Part shown: piece by piece, positions 56,219 to 64,000 of the stretch | Numbering within the stretch: position 1 is the first letter of the stretch | Layout: the number at the start of each line of letters is the position of its first letter | Assembly: GCA_963850385.1 (NCBI GenBank) | Contig: CAWKKS010000002.1 | Coordinates: 62,001-126,000, forward strand | Length of the DNA stretch: 64,000 nucleotides | Reading direction: 5' to 3' | Source of the DNA: Aeolococcus sp963850385 | GTDB lineage: Bacteria; Chloroflexota; Dormibacteria; Aeolococcales; Aeolococcaceae | Notes under the pieces: model-generated | Database searches by the model: none | What the model was told of the DNA's origin: nothing | What the model saw: the letters and a program-made list of their open reading frames with translations, nothing else | Program-made: the position numbers and the translations under genes

Positions 56219-57513
56219 GCGGGGACTACCAACTCGACCCGCCACCCGTCCCCGGTGGGACCAGCGCGTGCGCTGCCACCCACCTGTTCGATGCGCTCCC
56301 GCATGACCGTGAGCCCTCGTCCGCCGCCGACGCCCGCCAAACCCTCGCCCGGGGTTGACCCCGCCGGCAGATGGTCCTCAACGCTGAGAGTCGTGCCGCC
56401 GTCCTCGTAGCGCAGGACAACGTGAGCAGTCGCGCCCGGCGCGTAGCGGACGATGTTGGTGAGCGCTTCCTGGGCGCCGCGATAGAGCGCCAGGCTGGCG
56501 GCCGCGGGCAGTGAGCGCGCGCCACCCTCCACGGTCAGGACTGCGTCCACGGCGGTGTCGTCGCGGAATGAGCTCACAAGCACCTCGAGCTGGTCAACGC
56601 CGGGCAGCTTGTCACCCCGAAGGGCGTCGACGGCCTGTCGAGCATTGGCGAGGCCGGTCTTGACAAGCTCGCCGGAGCGATCAATAGCCGTTCGAACCTG
56701 CACCGAGACCTCGTCTCGCTCCGCGAGCATGCGCGCTGCCTGGAGCTGGATCGCCGCGCCCGACAGCGAGTGGGCGAGCACATCGTGCAGCTCACCGGCG
56801 ATACGACCCCGCTCGGCGAACGCGGCGGCCCTCGTCTGCGCGTCGCGCGCGTCCTCCAGCTGGGCGAACAGGAGCTCGGTGTTGTCCTGGCTCGCGCGCG
56901 CCTGTTGGATGAAGAACGCGATCATGCCCAGCAACGCCAGAAGCAGGGTATCGGCGAGCACCGCCGCGGGCGAGCTCCCCGAGTGGACGGCGGTGCCATC
57001 GAGTGCGATCCCCGTCACGCCACTGAGCGCGATGCCCTGGATGAGGGGCAGACGCACGATGGCCATCCATACAGCGATGCCGGTGGCGAGCCCAGCTGGG
57101 CCCTGCGGCTGAAGCGCGACCAGGCAGATTCCCGCGGCGGCCATCGCGGCGATGACCGCCGCCTGGATGCGGTGCCTCAGCGCGCTGAAGGGCCGTGTGA
57201 TCGACGCGAGAAGCATCATCGCGAACGCCAGCAGCGCAAGCGTGACGCCGAGCGCCCTGCCGTGCAGGCCGGGCGCCGGGCTGGCGCCGGCTGCGCCGAC
57301 GGCCACCACGACCATGGCGACCCATCCAAGCGGTCGGAGCGTGTCGCGCTGACGCAGGACCCGACGTTCAGCACGGTCGCGGGCACCGGCGACCCGCGGA
57401 GTGTCCTCGGACGCGGGTGGAGGGGCGCCGCTCAAGGTTCCCGGCTGCGCAGGAGAAGCCACTGCGGTTGACGATAGCGGCGCCCCGGCCCGACTGGGGG
57501 CCAGGGGCGGCAC
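56215..57513 (-). CDS. NarL-type sensor histidine kinase (HisKA_3)
   Basis: About 432 residues. A Pro/Ala-rich N-terminal tail is followed by five or six membrane helices (65-205), then a HisKA_3 dimerisation domain with phospho-His in GELHDVLAHSLSGAAIQLQA and a HATPase domain (GAQEALTNIVRYAPGATAHV, GGGRGLTVMRERIEQVGG). The start codon is uncertain: GTG 57513 and GTG 57462 are both possible. It pairs with the response regulator downstream. No large outer sensor loop exists, so the signal is probably sensed in or at the membrane, perhaps with the membrane protein encoded 12 bases upstream. Confidence 0.9.
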   Translation of the reverse strand: MPPLAPSRAGAPLSSTAVASPAQPGTLSGAPPPASEDTPRVAGARDRAERRVLRQRDTLRPLGWVAMVVVAVGAAGASPAPGLHGRALGVTLALLAFAMMLLASITRPFSALRHRIQAAVIAAMAAAGICLVALQPQGPAGLATGIAVWMAIVRLPLIQGIALSGVTGIALDGTAVHSGSSPAAVLADTLLLALLGMIAFFIQQARASQDNTELLFAQLEDARDAQTRAAAFAERGRIAGELHDVLAHSLSGAAIQLQAARMLAERDEVSVQVRTAIDRSGELVKTGLANARQAVDALRGDKLPGVDQLEVLVSSFRDDTAVDAVLTVEGGARSLPAAASLALYRGAQEALTNIVRYAPGATAHVVLRYEDGGTTLSVEDHLPAGSTPGEGLAGVGGGRGLTVMRERIEQVGGSARAGPTGDGWRVELVVPA

Positions 57514-57525
57514 TGGCGCTCCGGC

Positions 57526-58056
57526 TCAGGCAGGGAGAGCAGCAGCGGTGGTGGCGACGGGCGCAGCCGCGAGCTGGAGGTGGCGGCCACGAAGCTGGAC
57601 GGTCACGACGCGCACGGTGACCTCGCAGACGGCCATCGACACGAGGGCGACCGGCCACGCTGCCGCACCGATCTGGTGGGCAGCGCTGAAGGACCGGATG
57701 GCCGGCTCGGCGCCATGGGTCACCAGGAAGGCGAAGATGACCCGCGAGGAGATACCGGCGACCAGAAGGGCCCCGGCCAGCCATCCCACTCGAGCCAGGG
57801 GGAAGCCCTGGGTGCCGGCCCGAACGTGGGTGGCGAACCCGCTGGCAAGCCCCATCGCCACCCCAACCCCGGCGAGCAAGCCGACCAGCACGAGGTCGTT
57901 TCCCGCCGTTGGAATCGTGTGCAGATACTGCTGCGCGACGAAGAACACCATCACCAGCGGCACAAGCAGCGCGCGGCGATCGAGCTGTCGCTCACGCGCC
58001 TGCTTGAGAACCAGCAGAATGAAGGCGGCGTTGATGATGTAGTCACCGGTCGACAT
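57526..58056 (-). CDS. Polytopic membrane protein of a two-component operon
   Basis: A 176-residue protein with five predicted membrane helices (YIINAAFILLVLKQARERQL, ALLVPLVMVFFVAQQYL, LVLVGLLAGVGVAMGLASG, LARVGWLAGALLVAGISSRV, AAWPVALVSMAVCEVTVRVV). GGAGGG precedes ATG 58056. It is first in a run with a NarL-type kinase and regulator and could be their sensory partner or target. The build is similar to CcdC/DUF1453-like proteins, but I cannot confirm that. Confidence 0.75.
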   Translation of the reverse strand: MSTGDYIINAAFILLVLKQARERQLDRRALLVPLVMVFFVAQQYLHTIPTAGNDLVLVGLLAGVGVAMGLASGFATHVRAGTQGFPLARVGWLAGALLVAGISSRVIFAFLVTHGAEPAIRSFSAAHQIGAAAWPVALVSMAVCEVTVRVVTVQLRGRHLQLAAAPVATTAAALPA

Positions 58057-58160
58057 TGGAAACCCTCCGTGGCTGCTCTCGTCCGAGTGGACGACGCCAC
58101 CGATCATTCCCACGTGACGGGTCGACGTCGTCGGCCCTGGGATGGAATCTCTCCCGCGGT

Positions 58161-58190
58161 GTCAACCCGACACTCAGCCCCAGGGTTGAC
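58161..58190 (-). promoter_or_regulatory. Inverted repeat upstream of the two-component operon
   Basis: GTCAACCC (58161-58168) and GGGTTGAC (58183-58190) form a perfect 8-base inverted repeat with 14 bases between. On the minus strand the proximal arm includes a perfect -35, TTGACA (58165-58160), but no good -10 follows at 17 bases. It may be a regulator site. Confidence 0.35.
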
Positions 58191-58243
58191 CCTCTCGCGC
58201 GACCGGCCGAGACCAACCGCGCTGCCGCGGCACGCAGACGGTC

Positions 58244-58720
58244 CTAGCTGGCGAGGGCCTCAGAGGAGCGGCTGCGGAGCTCGTCGAGGACGTCGTTGGC
58301 ATGCCGCGCGGCGTTCACCTGCGGCCACACGTGGGCGACCCTTCCGTCAGGTCCAACCAGGAAGGAGACACGCTGCGTCGCGGGGAAGATGCCGAGCACC
58401 TTGCCGACGCCATATGCCCTGCGGATGGCGCTGTCGCCGTCAGACGCCAAGGCAAACTGAAGCCCGTACTTCTCCGCGAAGCGGGTGTGCGACTCCCAGC
58501 TGTCGGTGCTCACGCCGATGACGTCAGCCCCGCTCTCGGTGAGCGCGGCCAGGTTGTCGTTGAGGCCGCAGGCTTGCGCGGTGCAGCCCGGCGTGTCGTC
58601 CTTCGGGTAGAAGTACACGAGCACGTACCGCCCGCGCAGCGACGACAGGGTGAGCGAGCTCCCGTCCCGGCGCCGCGCGATGATGTCCGGTGCGAGATCT
58701 CCGACTGCTGCAAGTCCCAT
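58244..58720 (-). CDS. Peroxiredoxin (BCP/PrxQ type)
   Basis: A 158-residue thiol peroxidase. The peroxidatic Cys is in YPKDDTPGCTAQAC, and the second Cys five residues on is the resolving one, the PrxQ/BCP pattern that forms an intramolecular disulfide. GVSTDSWESHTRFAEKYGL and the distal Arg in ATQRVSFLVGPDGRV are typical. AAGGAG lies six bases before ATG 58720. It is transcribed away from the aquaporin gene. Confidence 0.93.
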   Translation of the reverse strand: MGLAAVGDLAPDIIARRRDGSSLTLSSLRGRYVLVYFYPKDDTPGCTAQACGLNDNLAALTESGADVIGVSTDSWESHTRFAEKYGLQFALASDGDSAIRRAYGVGKVLGIFPATQRVSFLVGPDGRVAHVWPQVNAARHANDVLDELRSRSSEALAS

Positions 58721-58852
58721 GTACAACTCCTTTGGTCACAGCGTACGCGAGGTGCACCGTTCGACGGCCGTGTCGTGGTGCGTCATCGCTGTGATGCGAC
58801 CTCCACGTGCGCGCGCGTTGGCGGCCTCATACTGCGCAGCCGTGAGGACCGC

Positions 58853-59677
58853 GTGATCGAGGCGCACGCCGCCCTGGACGAGACCTCGGGCGCGAAGCAC
58901 GCCGCGCCGGAGCCCCCATGGGCGCGCAGCTTCCGGGACAACTCCCTGTGGTGGCGGCGCGCGTTCGCGGAGATGCTCGGCACCTTTCTCCTGGTGCTGG
59001 GCGGGGTGGGCAGCCACGTGGCGGTGTCGGTGACCGGACTGCCGATCTCCCGGTCAGCCGCGGTGACCGTCCCGGCGCTCACCGTCATGGCGGTCATCCT
59101 CTTCATGGGCAAGGTGGGTGGCGCGCACCTCAATCCCGTGGTCAGCATCGCCTTCGCACTGCGCCGCGACTTTCCCTGGACGCGCGTCCCCGGCTACCTC
59201 GCCAGCCAGCTCGCCGGCGGCCTGCTGGCCTGCCTGTTTCTCTGGGTGGTCCTCGGGCGCGGCGGCAGCTTCGGTGCGACGCTTCCCGGGCCGAACGTGT
59301 CCGACGTCCAGGCAATGCTCATCGAGATGGTGCTGACGATGGGCCTGGTCAGCGTCATCCTGGGGACGGCCTCGACCGCTCAGAACGTGGGAGCCCTCTC
59401 GGCGATCGCGGTGGGCGGGTACATCGCACTCGCCGGGCTGTGGGGCGACCCGCTCACCGGCGCCTCCATGAACCCGGTGCGAACGCTGGCACCCGACCTT
59501 GTCCGCGCCAACCTCGCACACTCATGGCCCTACCTCGTCGGTCCGCTCGCGGGAAGCCTGCTCGCCGTGCTGTTCGCCTCCATACTGCGAGGCCAGGGCG
59601 GCGATACCGGGGCAGTCCTGGCCGCGCAGGGCGACAGCGGGACGTCACCGGAACCGACAGATGCACGACGAGGATGA
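58853..59677 (+). CDS. MIP-family aquaporin/glycerol channel with two NPV motifs
   Basis: A 274-residue channel with six membrane helices. The two half-helix motifs are GGAHLNPVVSIAFAL and GASMNPVRTLAPDLV; both NPA boxes read NPV. The Arg of the selectivity filter (NPVR) is present. The start is GTG 58853, with GAGGA four bases ahead and about 45 soluble residues before the first helix. The downstream gene overlaps it by four bases. Water, glycerol or a small uncharged solute such as hydrogen peroxide is possible; the neighbouring peroxiredoxin makes the last worth considering, as speculation. Confidence 0.88.
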   Translation: MIEAHAALDETSGAKHAAPEPPWARSFRDNSLWWRRAFAEMLGTFLLVLGGVGSHVAVSVTGLPISRSAAVTVPALTVMAVILFMGKVGGAHLNPVVSIAFALRRDFPWTRVPGYLASQLAGGLLACLFLWVVLGRGGSFGATLPGPNVSDVQAMLIEMVLTMGLVSVILGTASTAQNVGALSAIAVGGYIALAGLWGDPLTGASMNPVRTLAPDLVRANLAHSWPYLVGPLAGSLLAVLFASILRGQGGDTGAVLAAQGDSGTSPEPTDARRG

Positions 59678-60099
59678 AGGTGGCGAGCAAGCCGACTGAG
59701 CTGTGGGCTGCCGCTCCTGCCGCGCACGACTTCGACGCGGCGGCCGACTACCTGAGCCTCCTCTTCGACGCCGCGACGATCCGCACTGTCGTCCGCCGGC
59801 TGCGCGCAGCGTCGCCGGCGAACAAGAAGGCCAAGGATCTGCTGCGCGCGAGCGGGCTCGCACTGCTTCCCGCCGATGACCGGGAACTGCGCAAGGACCT
59901 CAAGAAGGTGAGGAAGGGCGAGAAGCTGTCGCCGGTGCTGCTGGTGCGCGGCGGCCTCTACCACGATCGCCTGCTGACCGTCGCGGATGGGTATCACCGC
60001 ATCTGCGCGAGCTACCAGATCGACGAGGACGCAGACATTCCCTGCCACATCGCCGACCTGCCGCCGCCGCCGCCGAAGCGTCCCCGCCGGTCCGTCTGA
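59674..60099 (+). CDS. ParB/Srx-like small protein coupled to the aquaporin gene
   Basis: A 141-residue soluble protein. The N-terminal half is helical (LSLLFDAATIRTVVRRLRAA, KKAKDLLRASGLALL); the C-terminal half contains SPVLLVRGGLYHDRLLTVAD and GYHRICASYQIDED, which resembles the phosphoryl-binding loop of ParB/sulfiredoxin-like folds (GxHR). The tail is PPPPPKRPRR. The ATG overlaps the aquaporin stop as ATGA, so it is co-translated with a channel, an unexpected pairing. Function is unknown. Confidence 0.7.
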   Translation: MKVASKPTELWAAAPAAHDFDAAADYLSLLFDAATIRTVVRRLRAASPANKKAKDLLRASGLALLPADDRELRKDLKKVRKGEKLSPVLLVRGGLYHDRLLTVADGYHRICASYQIDEDADIPCHIADLPPPPPKRPRRSV

Positions 60100-60101
60100 G
60101 C

Positions 60102-60722
60102 TCAGCTCTCGCTGCGGTTCTCGATCTCCCAGGCGTGATCGAGGGCATGCCAGGCGATCCGCCGCGCCGCGTAGCGCGCGGTCCAGCCGCGTTCGGTGAG
60201 CGGTCCGCCGTCACGGGCGCGCCGCAGGGCGTCGAGGATGGCGTCGCGCAGGGCTCCGCCGGACCCCGCATCACGCGGAGCGGGCATCCGGATGCCCATC
60301 CGCCGGGCGTACTCGTGCTCTGCGCCGGCAACGTGCTCGACGATGGCGTCGCGGTCACGTCCACCGCCGCGGGGGCCCTTGCGCAACGACGCCGGCGCGC
60401 GTGCCGCCACTCGCTCGAGGACCGTCCACGACGCCCGGACCGCCTCCGCCAAACGGCGTGCGCCGGCAGCGTTCAACGGCTCAGCGTCGACGCTCGCGGG
60501 TCTGTCAGGGACGCCGAAGTCCGTCGATGCCGTGCCGCGCAGACGCTCGATGACCTGGTAACCACCGGGTGCGAACGGCAGACCCGCCTCTTCGGCGACG
60601 ACCTGGTAGCGAGGCGCGTGTTCCACCAGGACCGCCAGCGCCGCCTCCTCGTCCCTGGCGACCCGTGCCCAGCCAGGCCAGTCGATCGCGCTGGCGAATG
60701 CGCGCTTGTCAGTGATCTCCAT
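60102..60722 (-). CDS. DinB-like / maleylpyruvate isomerase-fold protein
   Basis: About 206 residues, four-helix bundle type. Histidines that could bind metal are in IVEHVAGAEHEYARRMG and RRIAWHALDHAWEIENR. The family includes mycothiol- and bacillithiol-dependent S-transferases and stress proteins. The start is uncertain: ATG 60722 (EITDKRAFASAIDWPGW) is preferred, with ATG 60764 and GTG 60782 upstream. No neighbour suggests a substrate. It converges on the ParB-like gene with only two bases between stops. Confidence 0.7.
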   Translation of the reverse strand: MEITDKRAFASAIDWPGWARVARDEEAALAVLVEHAPRYQVVAEEAGLPFAPGGYQVIERLRGTASTDFGVPDRPASVDAEPLNAAGARRLAEAVRASWTVLERVAARAPASLRKGPRGGGRDRDAIVEHVAGAEHEYARRMGIRMPAPRDAGSGGALRDAILDALRRARDGGPLTERGWTARYAARRIAWHALDHAWEIENRSES

Positions 60723-60818
60723 GACCACCCGAACCGGTTGAGCCCGCGCCGGCCTCCCGCTCATCGCAGCCAAGCATCGCACAGCGCCACCGGCGACGAT
60801 GGAATAGGCTAGGCGAGC

Positions 60819-62054
60819 ATGGCACGACGCAGAGGTGGTGGCTCGGAGCCGGTGGCTTCGACGGCGATGACGCGCGTGCTCATCGTGGGCGCGTACCAGC
60901 GCAGCTCACGGCGCGACCAGACAGAGATCGAGCTCGACGAGCTCGAGGAGCTGGCCCGCACCCTGGGGACCACGGTTGTCGAGCGGGCCGCCGTGCCTCT
61001 TCGTGAGGTGCATCCCGGCAGCTTCTTCGGCAGCGGGACGGTGGAGGCGCTCGGTGCTCGCATCCGCGAGCTGCACGAACCCGCTGCGCTCGTCAACGAC
61101 CAGCTGTCACCGCGCCAGCAACGCAACCTCCAGGAGACCTGGGGGGTGCCGGTGCTCGACCGCACCGACGTCATCCTGGCCATCTTCGGCCGTCGCGCCC
61201 GCAGCGCCGAGGGGCGCGTCCAGGTGGAGATGGCGCAGCTGGCCCACCAGCTGTCCCGCCTCGCCGGCGGCTGGGCTCACCTCGAACGCCAGCGCGGTCG
61301 CGTCGGCACCGGGGGCATGCGCGGTGGCATGGGTGAGAAGCAGATCGAGGTCGACCGCCGCCTGATCAACCAGAAGCTGCGACGGCTCCGCCAGCGACTC
61401 AAGGAGATCCAGCGTCAGCGCACCACGCGGCGCACCGCCCGCACCGCGGTTCCCCTGGCCTCCTGCGCGCTGGTCGGCTACACCAACGCCGGCAAGTCCA
61501 CCCTGCTCAACAACCTCACCAACTCCACCGTCCTCGCCGACGACCTCCTGTTCGCCACCCTCGACCCCACCTCGCGCCTCCTCGAGCTCTCCAGTGGTCG
61601 CCGGGTCATCATCACCGACACGGTCGGGTTCATCCAGTCATTGCCGCACGAGCTCGTCGAGGCGTTCGGGGCCACGCTCGAGGAGGTGCGCGAGGCACAC
61701 CTGCTGGCGATCGTCGTCGACGCCTCGCACCCTGACGCCGAGGCGCAGCTCGAGACGGTGCTCGAGACGCTCGACGAGATGGGCTGTGACCAGCCGGCCA
61801 TCCTGGTCATCAACAAGGTCGACCGGCTCGGCCGGGCGGAGGCTACTGAGGTCGCCGGGCGGCTGGGCGCCATCGCCAACCTCGCGCCCCTCCAGGTGTC
61901 CGCCGCCAAGGGCAGTGGGCTGCGCCAGCTGCGCACCGCCATCGACGAGCTGGCGGCCGCGACGGTTCCGGATACCAGGGCCAACCGCCCGATCATGGCA
62001 GCGGCCCGAGCGGTCGCTGAGGACCTCGACACCGACCACCTCGCCGCATCCTGA
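60819..62054 (+). CDS. hflX: GTPase HflX
   Basis: A 411-residue ribosome-associated GTPase that splits stalled 70S ribosomes. The HflX N-terminal domain has GSGTVEALGARI and LVNDQLSPRQQRNLQE; the linker has GMRGGMGEKQIEVDRRLI. G-domain motifs are GYTNAGKSTLLNNL (G1), DTVGFIQSLPHELVEAF (G3) and VINKVDRL (G4). The start ATG 60819 follows TAGGCT by eight bases with no Shine-Dalgarno. With ssrA and smpB nearby, the window holds two ribosome-rescue routes. Confidence 0.95.
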   Translation: MARRRGGGSEPVASTAMTRVLIVGAYQRSSRRDQTEIELDELEELARTLGTTVVERAAVPLREVHPGSFFGSGTVEALGARIRELHEPAALVNDQLSPRQQRNLQETWGVPVLDRTDVILAIFGRRARSAEGRVQVEMAQLAHQLSRLAGGWAHLERQRGRVGTGGMRGGMGEKQIEVDRRLINQKLRRLRQRLKEIQRQRTTRRTARTAVPLASCALVGYTNAGKSTLLNNLTNSTVLADDLLFATLDPTSRLLELSSGRRVIITDTVGFIQSLPHELVEAFGATLEEVREAHLLAIVVDASHPDAEAQLETVLETLDEMGCDQPAILVINKVDRLGRAEATEVAGRLGAIANLAPLQVSAAKGSGLRQLRTAIDELAAATVPDTRANRPIMAAARAVAEDLDTDHLAAS

Positions 62055-62223
62055 CTGACCTGCGGCGAGGCCGCCACGCTGCCCGGCGGCGGCTCCCGGG
62101 TGCCTCGAGCGGCCGCGGCCTTCGGCACCGTCCCGCGCATCCGGTCCGCTCGGGCCGTCGCACCTCGGTAACGGTCGAGCACCTGGGCCGCTCACCGCGG
62201 CTGCGGGCGTCGACACTCGCCGC

Positions 62224-63537
62224 GTGTCGGTGATCAGCCGGCGGTGGACGCCGCCGCGAGCGGCCCGTTCGAGCCGGGACTGGCGCGCCGTCCTCACGCT
62301 GCTGCTCAGCGCGGGGACGATCGCGGCGGTGGTCGGCGCCGCGTACAACTTCGTCGTCGTGCCGCTGACCGGCACCTTCGCGGGACCGTTCGAGGACTTC
62401 TCCGCGTACGCGGGCGCGGCCCACGCCGTGGCGTCGGGGGTCAGCCCCTACCACGCCTTCGGCGGCGCCTCCATCGTGATGACGGGATTCGACTACCCGC
62501 CGTTCGCCGCCGTGATGCTGCGACCGCTGGCCTGGCTGTCCGCCCGTTGGCAAGAGCTGACCTGGTTGTGGATCTCCCTGGCAGCCCTGGTGGGCGGCGC
62601 GGTCATCACGGCACGTGCGCTGCTTCCGGCGACATGGCCGCGCCTGCAACTCGGCGTCTTCGTGGCTCTGACGTTCCCGCCGGCGACCTACAACCTCTGG
62701 CACGGCCAGGTCAACACCGTCATCTTCCTGCTGCTGGCGCTGGCCCTGGCCGACTACCTCTCGGGGCATCGGACCAGGTGTGGGGTCATCCTCGGCCTGG
62801 CCGCGGGTATCAAGATCGCCCCCGTGGTCCTGCTCGTGGTGCTGGTGCGTCGCCGGTGGTGGCGCGGTGCGCTGGCGGGGCTCGCGACCACGGCCGCAAC
62901 CGTCGCCGTCGGTATCGGCGTCCTCGGCTGGCCGGTGACGCGTCAGTACCTGAGCTCGGTGCTGCCCGTGCTCAACCGTGACAACGGGTGGATCTACAAC
63001 CAGACCTGGAATGGGGTGGTCAACAGGCTCGCCGGGCACTCCGTGGTGACAGTCCAGTCGCCGTCCCCCTGGCTGCACGGGCTGGCCACCGCCCTCTCGC
63101 TGGTGACGGTGGCGGCCCTGCTGGTTGCCGTGCGCGGCGGACAGCGGAGCCGTGCCGAGCGCGGCGCCGAGTTCGCCTGCGGCGTGACCGTGATGCTGCT
63201 GGTGGGTAGCATCGCCTGGTACCCGGTCTACGTCCACCTGCTCATCGCCATCGCCGCCGCAGCTGCCTTGGCGCACGAGCGGGGACACGGCGGGCGGGCA
63301 CTTCTGGGCTGGAGCGTCGGCGCGCTCGTCGGCGTCGGCATCATCGGGGGCGCCGCCATCGCGGCCATCGGGGCAGCGGGCATCCACGGCGTGCCGAGCG
63401 GACCGGCGTGGTGGCTGTTCCTCCAGGCGTGTTCGCTGCCCGCGGTGCTGGGGATCTGCCTCCTCGTGGCACTGACCCGCACCCTGCAGGCAGGCACGAC
63501 GCCGCCCGGACTCAGAGGCGCTGCGCTCGCGCGGTGA
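62224..63537 (+). CDS. GT87-family polytopic glycosyltransferase
   Basis: A 437-residue protein with about ten membrane helices. An outer loop with FEDFSAYAGAAHAVASGVSP and FDYPPFAAVMLRPL matches the GT87 (DUF2029, mycobacterial PimE-like) pattern of acidic residue plus YPP. ATYNLWHGQVNTVIFLLLAL and GIKIAPVVLLVVLV are the family's middle helices. GT87 enzymes add mannose or arabinose from polyprenyl phosphate to envelope lipids. The start is GTG 62224, six bases after GACACT. The 3' end overlaps smpB by 26 bases on the opposite strand. Confidence 0.85.
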   Translation: MSVISRRWTPPRAARSSRDWRAVLTLLLSAGTIAAVVGAAYNFVVVPLTGTFAGPFEDFSAYAGAAHAVASGVSPYHAFGGASIVMTGFDYPPFAAVMLRPLAWLSARWQELTWLWISLAALVGGAVITARALLPATWPRLQLGVFVALTFPPATYNLWHGQVNTVIFLLLALALADYLSGHRTRCGVILGLAAGIKIAPVVLLVVLVRRRWWRGALAGLATTAATVAVGIGVLGWPVTRQYLSSVLPVLNRDNGWIYNQTWNGVVNRLAGHSVVTVQSPSPWLHGLATALSLVTVAALLVAVRGGQRSRAERGAEFACGVTVMLLVGSIAWYPVYVHLLIAIAAAAALAHERGHGGRALLGWSVGALVGVGIIGGAAIAAIGAAGIHGVPSGPAWWLFLQACSLPAVLGICLLVALTRTLQAGTTPPGLRGAALAR

Positions 63538-63985
63538 GACGTTCGGCGTCACGCCGCGCGTCGCGTTCCGCGATCGCCTGGCGCTTGTCCCAGAGCTTCT
63601 TGCCGCGCGCCAGCCCGAACTCGAGCTTGATGCGGTTGCCCTTGAGGTAGATGCGCAGAGGGATCAGCGTCAGGCCCTGCTGGGCCACCTTGGCGCCGAG
63701 GTACTCGATCTCGCGCCGGTGCAACAACAGGCGGCGGCGGCGCTGCGGCTCGTGGTTGCGCCGGTTGCCCTGGGCGTACTCGGCGATGTTGACGCCGAGG
63801 AGCCACGCCTCCCCGTTCTCGATGCGGACGTACCCCTCGCGCAGCTGCGTCCGCCCATCACGCAGCGCCTTGACCTCGGTGCCGGTGAGCTCGATGCCGG
63901 CCTCGAAGGTCTCGAGGATGCTGTACTCATGCGTCGCCTGGCGGTTGCGCGCCAGCGCGGCGGGCGCGCTTGCCGATCGGCTCAT
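63512..63985 (-). CDS. smpB: SsrA-binding protein SmpB
   Basis: A 157-residue partner of tmRNA that delivers it to stalled ribosomes. NRQATHEYSILETFEAGIEL and GTEVKALRDGRTQLREGYV form the OB-fold RNA-binding surface; LTLIPLRIYLKGNRIKLE and ARGKKLWDKRQAIAERDARR complete the fold and the basic C-terminal tail that enters the mRNA channel. Length is normal. Only 15 bases remain before the window's end, so its promoter is not visible. Confidence 0.97.
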   Translation of the reverse strand: MSRSASAPAALARNRQATHEYSILETFEAGIELTGTEVKALRDGRTQLREGYVRIENGEAWLLGVNIAEYAQGNRRNHEPQRRRRLLLHRREIEYLGAKVAQQGLTLIPLRIYLKGNRIKLEFGLARGKKLWDKRQAIAERDARRDAERLTARAQRL

Positions 63986-64000
63986 GGCGCACTGCCGAGT

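Overview
The window is about 70% G+C by eye and is ordinary chromosomal sequence: 62 protein genes, one tRNA, one tmRNA, and no insertion sequence, integrase, CRISPR array or phage gene that I can see. Apart from the tmRNA locus, no gap between genes exceeds about 210 bases. The high GC, Gram-positive-type LexA box, radA/ispDF/cysS/rlmB gene order, an intact PHP domain in DnaE, GatCAB, TreT, and frequent leaderless-looking starts suggest a high-GC Terrabacteria lineage (Actinomycetota, or Chloroflexota/Dormibacterota-like). I cannot place it further.

Layout. 1-6.4 kb (minus): NYN nuclease, RlmB, CysS, IspF, IspD and a PIN-TRAM protein, a cluster known from many Gram-positives, here interrupted by two small membrane-protein genes. 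6.4-7.8 kb: radA with a LexA-like box at its promoter. 7.8-9.9 kb: an ECF sigma factor, a membrane protein and a DUF4349 lipoprotein. 9.9-16.7 kb: uvrB, a glycosyltransferase, mutM and polA. 16.7-21.6 kb: a PTPS-III folate enzyme, a DUF151 nuclease, TreT, a truncated lipoprotein, tRNA-Leu(CAA) and a polytopic membrane protein. 21.7-26.3 kb: a large secreted protein, then a heme-membrane / FMN-FeS / ferredoxin electron-transfer module. 26.3-31.1 kb: a hybrid sensor kinase, then methyltransferase-lgt-YggT. 31.1-40.3 kb: dnaE, DedA, a TrmA-type RNA methyltransferase and gatBAC. 40.3-43.0 kb: a GNAT protein and a second ECF sigma factor coupled to a membrane-anchored Kelch-like protein. 43-50 kb: pcm, a solitary dnaK, an acetate transporter and acs. 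49.5-58 kb: envelope proteins, two sensor kinases, an autoregulated TetR gene, ssrA and a NarL-type response regulator. 58-64 kb: peroxiredoxin, aquaporin, HflX, a GT87 enzyme and smpB.

Themes. DNA repair and replication genes are dense (radA, uvrB, mutM, polA, dnaE). Both halves of trans-translation (ssrA, smpB) are present 8 kb apart. Genes are tightly packed, with many 4-base start/stop overlaps and two convergent pairs whose stop codons overlap as CTAG. About 14 genes carry a -10-like hexamer 6-9 nt before the start codon and no Shine-Dalgarno, suggesting widespread leaderless transcription. Factor-independent terminator candidates are GC-rich hairpins without U-tracts.

Five genes (radA, the hybrid kinase, the GNAT gene, the Kelch gene and the HAMP/GAF kinase) are broken by what looks like one extra base. 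Three of these sit at the same heptamer, GAGTTCG/CGAACTC, where GAGTCG would restore the reading frame. This may be a systematic consensus error or true pseudogenisation and should be settled before those genes are interpreted.
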